DNA from: Patiria miniata
Taxonomy: Eukaryota; Echinodermata; Asteroidea; Valvatida; Asterinidae
Assembly (NCBI RefSeq): GCF_015706575.1
Contig: NW_024037069.1
Location: 45,019,553-45,083,552, forward strand
Direction: 5' to 3'
DNA: 64,000 nt
Both the position numbers and the translations under genes were made by a program. The notes below the pieces were generated by a model. That model saw nothing but the letters and a program-made list of their open reading frames with translations, ran no database searches and was not told where the DNA came from. Within the stretch, counting starts at the first letter, position 1. Each line of letters opens with the position of its first letter. This document shows positions 1 through 12,500 of this stretch, piece after piece.

Positions 1-347
1 AACTCGCTGTGCTTACTGATGAAGGGTCAAGGGTCAAGAGGTTGCTATGGTAGTAACCAATCTCCTAGACAACCAAACAAAACAATTTTTAAAAAAAGAT
101 GAACAAACTCAAACACAAAATTCGAATAAGATATTTATAGGGAATATACAACATTTGCTTTTGCTGTATTTTAAAAAAATGGATGGATTTGGGGGTTAGT
201 GTTTTATAGCAAATCTAGCAAATACGCATGCGACCCAGTACGCGCACGCAGTGTGTCTTGTCCACTAGGGTAATACAGCGCCCTCTCTAGGTTGTTCCTA
301 CACAGTGACCACAATGAATCGGCGACCTTCGTGAAAAGAATGCTAAC
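1..347. other. Intron after exon 61, nothing recognised
   Basis: AT-rich sequence; no exon matching the next DNA-PKcs segment is visible. Contains GCGCCCTCT at 278. Confidence 0.7.
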
Positions 348-527
348 CTGTATACAACTGATGAATGGAGGGAAGTATTGAGTAGACGTGGACAGCATTG
401 TGTTGAGATGACGGTTGATGTCGGCTTTAGTTGCTTCTGCCTCCCTCTCTGTCTTGACTTCTTCAATCTCTGAGAATATTCCTCTGAATAAAGAGCTGAA
501 CAGGAGCCTTGCTAGCGTCGCGTCTCG
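348..527 (-). CDS. PRKDC: PRKDC exon 61 (codons 2859-2918), last exon in window
   Basis: Encodes [20 protein letters not shown] and [16 protein letters not shown], matching human [20 protein letters not shown] and TTFSFFPPFVSCIQ. Acceptor ATCGACAG, donor GTTAGCAT, phase 0. The next exon, toward the FAT domain, must lie left of position 1. Confidence 0.95.
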
Positions 528-3500
528 CTGTCGATAGAAACAGGAAGAAATACTATTAGTCATCCCATGAGCGGGAGTGCAACGCTGAATAACGTAGTGT
601 GTCTTAAACAGAATAACTCGTGAAATCAAACTGGGAATTACCATCTTGGTGAGTATGCTGCATAAACTTGCAAAGAGGGTCAAAACACAACACTTTGTAC
701 TGAACAGTTAATTAAGTACAAAGAAAAGACAAGTCAGGTGTGTTTACAAACACAAATGCCCCGCAACCGTGACTGTTTCCATGACATAACACTACTCTAA
801 CATCAACTTACATGTACCTTGGTCAAATGGAACGTTCATTGACAGCATTAGTGTCTTCTGTAAGTTTTATATGAATTAATCCCTAATCCCTATGATCTCA
901 GAATAAATATAAGATTTCTATTGTTTTAGCCACTGTGACCTTGACCCTTGACCTTTCGACCCCCAATACGATAGGCTCCTTAGGATTGCCAAGGACAATC
1001 CACAAACCAAATTTGAAGTTCATATGTAACGTATATCTCAAGTTATCACGCTGACAAAATTTCTTTTGTTTTTGCCACTGTGACCTTGACCCTTGACCTT
1101 TTGGCCCCAAATGCAAAAGGTTTCTTAGGATTGCCAAGGACAATCCACAAACCAAATTTGAAGTTCATATGTTAAGTATTTCTCAAGTTATCACGCTGAC
1201 AAAATTTCTTTTGTTTTAGTCACTGTGACCTTGACCCTTGACCTTTTGGCCCCTAATGCAAAAGGCTTCTTAGAATTGCCAAGGACAATCCACAAACCAA
1301 ATTTGAAGTTCATATGTAAAGTATTTCTCAAGTTATCGCGCTGAAAATTTTTTTATTGTTTCAGCCACTGTGACCTTGACTCTTGACCTTTCGGCCCCAA
1401 ATGCAAAAGGCTTCTTAGGATTACCAAGGACAATCCACAAACCAAATTTTGAAGTTCATATGTTAAGTATTTCTCAAGTTATCGCGCTGACAAAATTTCT
1501 ATTGTTTCAGCCACTGTGACCTTGACCCTTGACCTTTCGGCCCCAAATGCAAAAGGCTTCTTAGGATTACCAAGGACAATCCACAAACCAAATTTGAAGT
1601 TCATACGTTAAGTATTTCTCAAGTTATCGCGCTGACAAGATTTGTCCGGACACACCCCCCACCCCACCCACCCCACCCCACCCCACCCCACCCCACCCCA
1701 CCCCACCCCACCCCACCCCACCCCACCCCACCCCACCCACCCCACCCCACCCCACCCCACCCCACCCCACCCCACCCCACCCCACCCCACCCCACCCCAC
1801 CCCACCCCACCCCACCCCACCCCACCCCACCCCACCCCACCCCACCCCACCCCACCCCACCCCACCCCACCCCACCCCACCCCACCCCACCCCACCCCAC
1901 CCCACCCCACCCCACCCCACCCCACCCCACCCCACCCCACCCCACCCCACCCCACCCCACCCCACCCCACCCCACCCCACCCCACCCCACCCCACCCCAC
2001 CCCACCCCACCCCACCCCACCCCACCCCACCCCACCCCACCCCACCCCACCCCACCCCACCCCACCCCACCCCACCCCACCCCACCCCACCCCACCCCAC
2101 CCCACCCCACCCCACCCCACCCCACCCCACATTATTGAATTTATAATTATTTCTGCCGACGTTCTTATGGCTGTCTGTGATGCAGCTGTCTGTTTGTTTG
2201 TATCACTGTCTAGTTATCTCACCTGTGCGAGAGCTTGCAGTGGTGCGATCAAATCGGAATACTTAATCTGTATATCAGGCAGATCTCCCGCTCGGTAGCG
2301 CCTGTACATGGTGACCGTGCTGAACCTGCGCTCTCGTTGCTCATCAAGAATTTTCTAAAAAAACGTCAATTGCACATGAGAATCAAACTGGGCAATTCAT
2401 TATGTGCTAAGCCTATCAAATTCAAGGAGACAACAAAACCTTTCACTTGAGTGGTGCGCCAGTCAGATGGAATACAGTAAAGTGCATTTTGTTGTTAAAA
2501 ACTAAGAGATGTTTTTTTGGCTGTTTCTTTTTTTTTGGAGGGGGAGCTAAAAATTATATATTTTAGGTATCATTTTACACCTTGTTTTTACATGCAAAAT
2601 ACATGTACAAGTGTTATTGTGTTTTTTTTTGTTATGAAGACAGACGTGCAGGTTAATATTTTGTGCCCCCCCCCAAAAAAAAATTGGCAAAGATGGGCAG
2701 ACGAACATAATGTAACCAGCCTTTTTTTTCCCTAGCATCTATCTAGTGTCTACTTTTGTTGTTGTCAACATTTATAGTCTAGTATGGTAGATACCTTGTA
2801 AAAATACCCATTGGTCATTTCACCCAAAGGAAACTACTGAATTATGAGAAAGACAATTTTTGGCCCGTCCTTTTTGTGGAATGTGAGTTAGCACATTTCC
2901 AAAGAATGCTATGCTCAAATGAGAAAACAAAACTAATTTTTGATCATCAGCGGAAGCCTTGAATATTGGGTATATTTATGTGAAAAACGAAAAAAATAGT
3001 CAAACCCCTATGAAGACCACAGCACACGTAATGTTTAAGGATGCAAAACAAGTGTAATGTGAGTCACAGTGGAATTGCCTACCTGTCTCATGAGCAAAAT
3101 CAAGAACATCAGGATTGTGACGACAGACAGAGCAAACAGGTTCCTTGCAGAACACGTTACTCCCAAAAGGGATTTATTATTGCTAACCTAACCACGCAAA
3201 CCTTTCGATCTTGTCCGATATCTAGATTGTATCTTACCTCCTTCATTTGTTTTCTCTCCATCGCTCGTCTTGCAAAGTAAGCTTGATTTGTAGAATGGTC
3301 CTTAAGAAATCGACGCTTCAATCGACTGATCTCCTTCTCTTCCCCACCTGATGAAACAAAACATATCCAAAAGGTTTACACCTGTTTTGTTCTCAAACTT
3401 ACAAATGTATCAAATGCACAGATCAGCAATTTCAAACTTGCTCAGAATAATCTGCTTTGATGTGATTTGATTTTTTTCCGAACATCATTATTACAATAAT

Positions 3501-6500
3501 GAACAATTAAAATTAACAGAATATAAGGCAAGCGATTAAATAAAGTAAACTTTACAATCGATACAAGTCTTCAATTATTTATCAGATGAAAATTATTTAA
3601 CGATTAGGAATATACTCAAACTGCTTATTTAGTTTTACAGTTCTACACCTGTGTTTCTCAAAAAATTTGATCTGACATTATTTACTTTAACTCTTGTTCA
3701 AGTCAGACAATCCAAGTTAGACTATGGGTCCTTCCATAAATTTGGGGTCCAAACCCTTGACTTTGTGTGTCCCTTTTACACCTGACCTTGACCCGAGTAA
3801 TTTTCCAAGCAAGTATTATGAAAATTGACTTGCAACTATTTCTTATTTGTTTGGCAGATACTTTGCCTTACACAATCACTCTGGGAGATAGAAGGCATCA
3901 AAGAATGTGTACTGAATTTACAAAATCTTATATCAGATGTAACAGAGAATCACAAACATGAAACTCAAGTTTCCAAATTGATCTGATTTTATTGACCTTG
4001 TTTGGAGTCCGTTGCATCTGTTCCTCTCTGTTGATTGCCTTGTAATTTCTCCTTCCCGAATCCTGCATCCGTGGCTTTCTTATTTGCTGCCCGTCTGCCT
4101 CGCCCCGTCTTCTTACTCACGCCAAGAGTAAACAGCAGAGATGACTGATCAGATGCAGAGCTGGACGAGTAATCAGCAAAGGTGTCTTGACTACCGGTCA
4201 GCCAGTTGTAGGCATTCTTGCGACTAGCGACAACATCTGAATGGAAACAGAAAGTAGTAAGTGTCCCACCAATGCAAATATCACATATCCCTAACTCCCT
4301 AGGCATTTTTGCTAGGATGCAACCTCAATCCTGCAAAATCCTCAAACTGCCTCCAATTGCATACAGCCTCAATTCTCCAAGACCAGACCATGGCGCTTTA
4401 GCGACAACTATAAAAACCGCATGCATGAGATGATCATGCTACAATTTTTCAGTCACCGACTATCGCGTTACCGACATTAAATCATTCATTTATTCATTCA
4501 ACGTGGTTTATTAACAAATCACGAATAGCAGCCACAGCTGAATTGCACGTTATTTACATAAGGCCAAAAAAAAAAAGTCTCCGGTTTCTGGTATGGAGCT
4601 TGCCCAAAAAGTGGTGCGGCGACGCGGCTTTTTTTTTTTTTTTTACCCGACTTTTTTGCTCCAAATGTCGGCTGATGACTGCAAATGGTGCCCGACTAAA
4701 CTTAGTACAAATAGGCCTATATGGGATTGGGAGTCCAGAGAGGCCACATAAAGCTTATTCCTGACCATAACTCCATCTAAAAACACGTTAAAAATGTGCA
4801 GCAGCAGGATTCCAGTCAAACCAGTGAGTTTGGCGGTTTTGAGACATCATCTTTCATTGAAAAAAAACTTTTTCATTTTGCCGACGCGCATGGCTACAGC
4901 GACGCGCGCGCATACCAGAAACCGGAGACTTTTTTTTTTGGCCTAACGTACATTTTTAAAAGGTAATCGGCCTACCATGTTTGTATATAGTAAAAATATG
5001 ACATTAAATCTTAGAATAGTAGAAAAAGTTTAAACATTGTGCATACAAATCTGACTAAGGAAGATTGTCTATTTAAAGAAATACATAACATTGTACAGGA
5101 TGTGTTGCGGACAATTTATCTTACTTTGAAAAGGGAGCATTTGAAAATCAGCCTTCTGAAAGAGTGTCAACTGTTAAGACATTGAACAAGACTTCTGTGG
5201 TGAGTTATATCTCAAACCTACCAAGGTCTTGTGTTGCAATGAATTGATGACCTTCCTGTGTCGCCCGTATTTCTCCTCGACTCAGACTCGCATCAGACGG
5301 ACTCTGTGACGGAGATCCACCTTGACTTGACTGCGTCTCAACAAACATTGGTGTGGAGATTGCCAGATGACGCTGCTTCCACGAATGATCTATTGGCATT
5401 TCCTATACACAACAATTTTCAAAAACATACATTTCAGTTTCTGTTGCATTTACCTTAATGTAGAATTATATTTTAAATTTTATCTCACCTTGTTTACTGA
5501 TCCTTATTGTTTTCAATTAAATATTTCATTTTTTTTCTAAAAATTATTATAATGTACTCGGTCAGTTCCCTTTGAGGTTTATTTGAAAATTAATATGATC
5601 CCCGATTGCGGTTTCCCAGATTTGCAGCATTGCTAATGTTGCTGGCTTTGTGACTTTGGGCGTGGTCCCTGGCTACATGGCATATACTGGTTTATGGCTT
5701 CTGACTAGCACCCCCTGAGTAAAGACAGTGACAAAACGGCAAAACTGCCAACATAGGGCTGGATAGCTCGGTTGGTAGAGCACTGGAATGGCAATCCGGA
5801 GGTTGCAGGTTCAAACCCCATCCCAGTCAATTTCTTTAAACTTTAAACAATAACGCATGTCCAATATTGCTGGCTGAATATTTCTGAAGAAAGTCAGTTT
5901 CAAACTTTGGTTTAAACTTTGGCCAATTTGAACCCGGCCAACCGACCCCACCAAGCCTGCACTAGTTAGCAGGAGGTCGTGGGTTCGAATCCCACCAGAG
6001 TAAGCTTGTGATTTTTTTCTCGCAAGCCCTTGGACAATACTGAGTATACAGTGTTTCTAAAATATGCTGGTGAAAGGCAAAACAGAATATATACGGTACA
6101 TTTCCCCAACACAAATCTAGCTTTTGTCCTGCTTTTAAATGAAAACCCTGTGATTTTCATCAGCTGCCAATATGTGACCTGATTCAAACCTGAAATTTGC
6201 ATTCTGACAGCGGATGTTCAAAGATTTCTCTCTTGTAGTCAGGACTCTTGGAGGTCATCTCTAGTAACAAGCTGGTTGCATAGCTCAGATACTGGTGCTC
6301 CGTCCCAGCCGAATACATGCATTCCAGCATGGCAACCAGCCGCTCAAGGGTAGAGGTGGGGAGTCGGGTTTCATGACTCCAAAAATTGCTGACCCTTAAC
6401 CTGTGAATAAATTTTTTAAATTATGCGTAACGCAAAGAGAAATGTAAAAAAAGGGTCATGTTTAAAATTTCAAACGCGACACAGAAGTATCCAAAAAAAC

Positions 6501-9500
6501 AGAATATGTGGAAAACAAAAGGTTTTTGTCTATGTTTCAAATTGTCAAAGCATTGGGGAAATAGTTGTCTTAATATCAAAAGTAAATCAAAAAATTGGAA
6601 ATTGTAAACCCAAATCTGGAGTTGGCTTTAACAGGTACTGAAGGGAGTGGACGGATAATTCACATCTCATCCAGTCAAAACCAGTTTTACACATGCATGA
6701 TTCAGACCGGCTTGGGGAATGGACGCTGATAATGGCCTGAGCCAAAGTCAAAACAAGTCAAAAAGTATATATTTGCAACGATTTTGTTCAACAATTTTAC
6801 TTCATGCTTTTTTACCCCCCCCCCCCCCCACAAGCTGTGTTATGGTATATGCCTCTCGAGAGTAGTACTAAAAATCCTTATCTGGAGTTTGACAAGCGCG
6901 TGGCGTGTACTCGTGATGTAGCGCCGAACTTGAAGGTGCCGCTGTAGTCTGAATTTAAGACTCTACGAAATACGGACTCATTGGTAGTATTGCCCTTAAG
7001 GTGAAGATTGTGAACGTTCGACCAATAAAAGGGTAAACTGGGCCAGATTTCATAGGAGTCCAAAGTTCACGTTCACTGGAAATCTGTTTAAAACCAGCCA
7101 GCAGATGTTTTATCAATCGTTTGCAACCACCCATGTGACGGGCTCTCGACCAATAGGAATGGGTAAACTGTCTTTATGGGTAGGTATTTATGAATCTTGG
7201 ATAAAGCCATGGGGAAACATTACAGAAACATCACTGGAACACTGCTTTGGTGTAAAAATGGAAAATATTTTCGAATTGGGAAAAAAAGAAGATATTCAAT
7301 GTTGCAAATACTTTCCTTCAGTTCAGTATTCAATCAAAAGTGTGAAAGACTTCATAGAAACACAATTCATGTTCTGTTCTGCAGACAAACCTATGAGTGG
7401 CTTCTTCGTCAGAGAGTCCCTGTAGTAATGTATCCTTGGCCATGCTCAGTATGTCATCAGCACCATCCTCTGCACGGGATTCCTCATCTCTGTCAAAAGA
7501 TGAGACAAATAATCCAACAAAATCCCATTGGCATCATACAAACAGATTAAAAATGCTATCCCCATGCTATTTTCGAGTTTCACTCCAAAAAAAGTATTTT
7601 GTTAAAAAATTGATATACTTCTCAATATTAAGGTTTTGGGCCTTCACCAACGCATGCCTTGCTATTTTTCTAGCAACACAAATGTTACTCACTTTTAAAT
7701 GAGATGTTCAGCCAACAAATCCACATATAGATTTAGTTCTTAAATATTTACTTTACATATTTCAGAGTATTTGTGGCCCAACAATAATCCAGGCATATTT
7801 TTGTTTGTGCGTTATGGGTGCAAGCGCAACCCATGATAAAAACATATTTTCAAAGCAATGAAAACGCTAAAACAGAAAAGCAGCTTCACCCGTTCACAGA
7901 AAACATAACAGAACAGGTTGAAGAGCACTGGAAAAGCAACTTTAATGCACCAAAAAAATGTATGCTCAACTGAAAAAGTTCAAAAATACAACTGTAGCAA
8001 ATGCACTTCATTTGTGGGTCATTCTTTTAATTTAGGGTCCAAAATGTGATATATTTCGTGTCCTTGCTACCTTGGTACTTTATAATTCACCATTCAAGTA
8101 TCATGAAGAATGACTTGAAAATATTTTTCAAGTATTTTGAAATTCATTCAATCACTCTTGGAGGGCGACTACATTAAGGAGTGCATCAGGCAAAAAGTGG
8201 ACCCCAAACTTACAGAATGGCCCATTTTCCTTGCAATTAATACAATTTTTGGAGACTACGGACTCAATAACTACAAAGGGGGAGTTGGGGCAGACCACTA
8301 GAAGGGACATCTGAACACAATGCGATGACACCTGATGCTTGCACAAAGATACCTTGAATTTGTGAATAGCAAAATAATAATGTAAAGCACTTTGATCTGT
8401 GTTAAAAGCACTACATTAGAACCCGTTATTATTATTATTATTATTATTCAGTCTATACATGTAATAAGCTGTGCATACTTAGGCTCCTACAAAGCGCCCT
8501 CTATCGTCTATTCTTCCGAGGCCATAGAGCACAACAAAAATTGCATACAAATAATTTAAAGAAAAAACACCATAGGCTTGCAACACAAACATGAAGCATG
8601 CCCACAACCACAGCTACTTTATAAATTGATTTTCATGCTTACAGAAATTGAATACATACCTGGATCTAAAATCCATATTCAGCCCATAAAGGTAAGATAA
8701 ATAAAACATATCATCATTTTCATCTACTGTCAAGTTCTGATGTTGGTTTAGATGGATGAAACCAATCACCAAAAGGCAAACAAAACATACCAAATATAAC
8801 AGTGAACGGAAAGAAGTCATTAAAAAAAACCAGAAGAAAACTACGCTCATAACTTTTCACCGATGAGGCTTGACCTCTTCCACTTCTGAGGGGAGGTGAC
8901 TTCCTAATTGGTCCTCTTCGTGGGTGATCAACACAAGAACAAACCAATACACCTTTTGCACATAGTACAGTGGTGATCAAACGCTATAGTTATAAACATG
9001 GGTTTTTTTTACAAATAATCAAAATTGTTGTGCTGTATTTTTAATCCAGCATTTTTCCATTTCACTGTGATGTCAATAAGCCCTTGCGACCAACCCACAA
9101 AATATACTGTGCAGCCCAAAAAACATCTAAAATCCACTGTTTCCTATCAGTGGAATCTGACGACCGGAATAAGAAGCTTTTACTGCAGCGGTGTCATGCT
9201 CACGCGCATACTATATGCGTTCTCAAAGATGAGACGCACGCGCATTTTGGTACTCCTTTTGGTGGAAGGAGCCCAGAGTGCGTGTGTGCTACCTGGTGCC
9301 ACCGCAGAAAATGGCTGCCGTCGGACTCGTCTATATGTACATATAAGTGTGTCAATACATTGTATTTGAGTGTCATAATGGAAAAGACCTCTGTTAATCT
9401 GGAGGACTGCAACTGCAATACCTATTCAAAATGTTGCTGAATTACAAATGTTGTTTAAAAAAAAAATAGGAATAGAGTGTGGCCGCTACAGCCCTGTGCC

Positions 9501-12500
9501 CATGTGCTTTGGCATCCACTGCAGGGTATTAGTGATGGCACTGCAATGAACACTATTCTTACTTTGACTTCAAATTCACGTCACTGTGATCTGATATAAA
9601 GTACAAAGTAAAACTTCACCTGAAGTTGTCGTAGATCCACATGAGTATGTCGTACATGACCTCTCTGCAAGCCGGGCTTGGAAGGTTGAATACCGCCCTC
9701 ACAGGTGGGAGGAGGTACAGGATTTCAGATGGTTTCAGATTGGGTAGCATGGCATTAACAAGCTTCAGAGAAACTAGCTGGGTACCTTCATCCCTGGGAA
9801 TATGTAAATATATGCAAATAAGGGTCAAAGTCTGTTTACTAGTAGGAAACGGTACAGGATTTCAGATGGTTTCAGACTGGGTAGCATGGCATTAACAAGC
9901 TTCAGAGAAACCAGCTGGGTACCTTCATCCCTGGGAATATGTAAATATATGCAAATAAGGGTCAAAGTCTGTTTACTAGTAGGAAATGGTACAGGATTTC
10001 AGATGGTTTCAGATTGGGTAGCATGGCATTAACAAGTTTAAGAGAAACCAGCTGGGTACCACTCATGCCAGGCGACACTGCAGCTCCAACAGTTGCCTAT
10101 CAACGTAAAGAGTATTGGTCAATTTCACAAATTGTCTTTGTTCCTTGTACAGGTAGAAACCAATGGTTGTATTCCCATATTAGGCTGCAGTGGCGGCATC
10201 TCAGTGTAGATTTTCGGCCATTCTTGCAGCCATTTAAGGTAACTACCCTTATCTTAGTAGCCTTGACGTGATTGTGTCCCAAGTCACCCTCACAAGAAAT
10301 ACAGACAGAATATGCAGGGACCAAACAAAAATGAAAAGAATCTACAGGGCAAGACCTGGATGAGATCGAAGAGCATGAACTTGGGAGTGACGGCTGAGAG
10401 TGTGAGAATGAGGAAGACGGCGATGCGGTTGATATGGAAGTTGAAGTTGAAGTTGAAGACAAGGTACACACCGCTAATAAAATTGACACAGCTGTGAATC
10501 TGTTCCCAGAGTTTCACTGAATATATTAGCGTCAAAAAAAGACGAGACCTCCACTGCCTTCAACGGCTCGTTGTACTCAGAAAACTTCAAGAAAACCAAA
10601 TCGCGAAACCACTACTCCAAACTTTATCTGTACTCATCTGACAAAACGAAGTTGAAGAAATGTTCATTTTTTCCAATGCACGCTGATATGGTTCAACTGC
10701 CTTGTCGTCTGCTTCGAGTTGACTTAAAAATGCTATGAAATTAAGTTTCACAACCTTTTCCTTGGGCATCCCGACCAGAAAACGTATCTATTAAACACTT
10801 TGGCATATATATTGTAAACAAATGACAAAAACAATTTGAACAATAATTTTGAAGAACGAGACGAGCAACAGCAGGAAAAAAGGAGGATGCGCATGTGCAC
10901 GCGTGATGCAACGTGTAATTTTAGCTGGTGTTCTATATGTGTGGTAATTCTAGTTAAAAACAACAGCGAGCCAGTTACGCTTGATGGTTGAACATAAAAG
11001 CTGGTGTTCTGCTTTACGTGAATATGCAATTATTTCAAGTGTACCAGTGAACTTTCTATCGTTATTGTGCATGCTGAATTCTGCAGCAGTGCAGCGGTGC
11101 TACATGACATATGGTGCGTGACCGATCGTCTTATTTCTTGCTCCATATGGTCCAACTGTAGCAAATTTGCACAGTAAATGCTTGCCGTGATTTCAGAAAA
11201 CCATGTTTGTTTTCACCGTCACGTCAGGATTAAACCAGCTTAAACAATGCCTCAGCCATATGACCCAGCAAAATCTATGGCCTAATAATGAGACATTTGC
11301 AATAGTTTCAGGAGGATATGAGGTCAAGTCCGAATCCATCTGAGCTCCACAAAGGCACAAACTAAGGGCAAAACCCCAAAATGTAAACCTGGTGATATTA
11401 CTTCAGAAAACCATCTCAATTCAATTTGCTCTTAGCCACTATATTAATGTAAGCCATTATTTGAAGGTTTGCATGGTGAAGATAGCAATAAGAGTGAGGT
11501 TTCGGTTGCACCACATGACAATTTGTGGTCTGTGGGTAATTCTGCAGGTTGTGGGTTCCAGTCCAGCCTGGGGTTATGGTGTGTGTGCCCTTGGGCAAGG
11601 CACTTTGTCACTCATTGCTTCTCTCCACCCAGGAGTAGATGGGTACCTGTGAGGGCAGTGTTGGTGACTGTGAGAGGCTGACCGTGACTGTAACTGTGAG
11701 AGGAGAGCACTGATATGGCTGCCTACTTGCCGTGTATGCTCCCAACAAGCAGTGTCGAGCTGTATACTCCCCAGGGAGTTGAGAAGGTTTCAGGAGTGCT
11801 TGCCCATTGAAACAGAGAAAAAAAATAGTTGTAAAGCGCTATGATACCTTGTTGCGGCGTAAAAGGGCTATAGAGCACCCAAGTGTGACGTCATTTAAAA
11901 CCAGAAAATGTGGTGCAAATGAATGCAGTACGCGCGCGTGTTGGTTCACGGGCTGAATCTCGCACTAATGTCTTTTACACACATTTTGTGCGCATGATGT
12001 ATTTATTCACTTTGGAACTCCATACATAAATGCCTGCTTTTGTTACTACTATTAGTATTACCTCTCTTGTGAGCTTCTGAGGTTCTGAAAAAATGGGGGG
12101 GGGGGGAATCCGGAGACCCTTCACTGTTGGAATCCCTCAGTCTCTTGACGACAGGCAGAATATACTGTCTAAAACGTAGAGTTTCCCCAGTTCTTTTCAG
12201 ACCCTCACAAACTCATAATTTTAGAGAGTTGTTACATGGTGCAAACATAACTTAACTGTACATTTTATCCACTTCAGTTTTGTTTTACCCTTACCTGTGA
12301 GTGAGTAACTCTACGATGCCTTTACTCTTCATTTCCAGGAAGACGTTGGGAATTGTGTTGACTCGGCTCACAATGACTTCCATACAGAGAGTCTTGGGCT
12401 GGCCATACAATGAAGGCAACATGAACAACAGCTTGTTGATAAAACTGAAACCAAAATAATCAGGTTCAAGGTTCAATGATTGAGTAGTCTCTATACCGCC

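Noticed and set aside
1608..2298. Long ORFs encoding Gly-Trp-Val or His-Pro-Thr-Pro repeats
   Set aside because: They are translations of the (CCCCA)n satellite in all frames and have no other coding support.
8614..8980. Hydrophobic minus-strand ORFs resembling small membrane proteins
   Set aside because: They are AT-rich intron sequence with no conserved pattern and lie between PRKDC exons 55 and 54.
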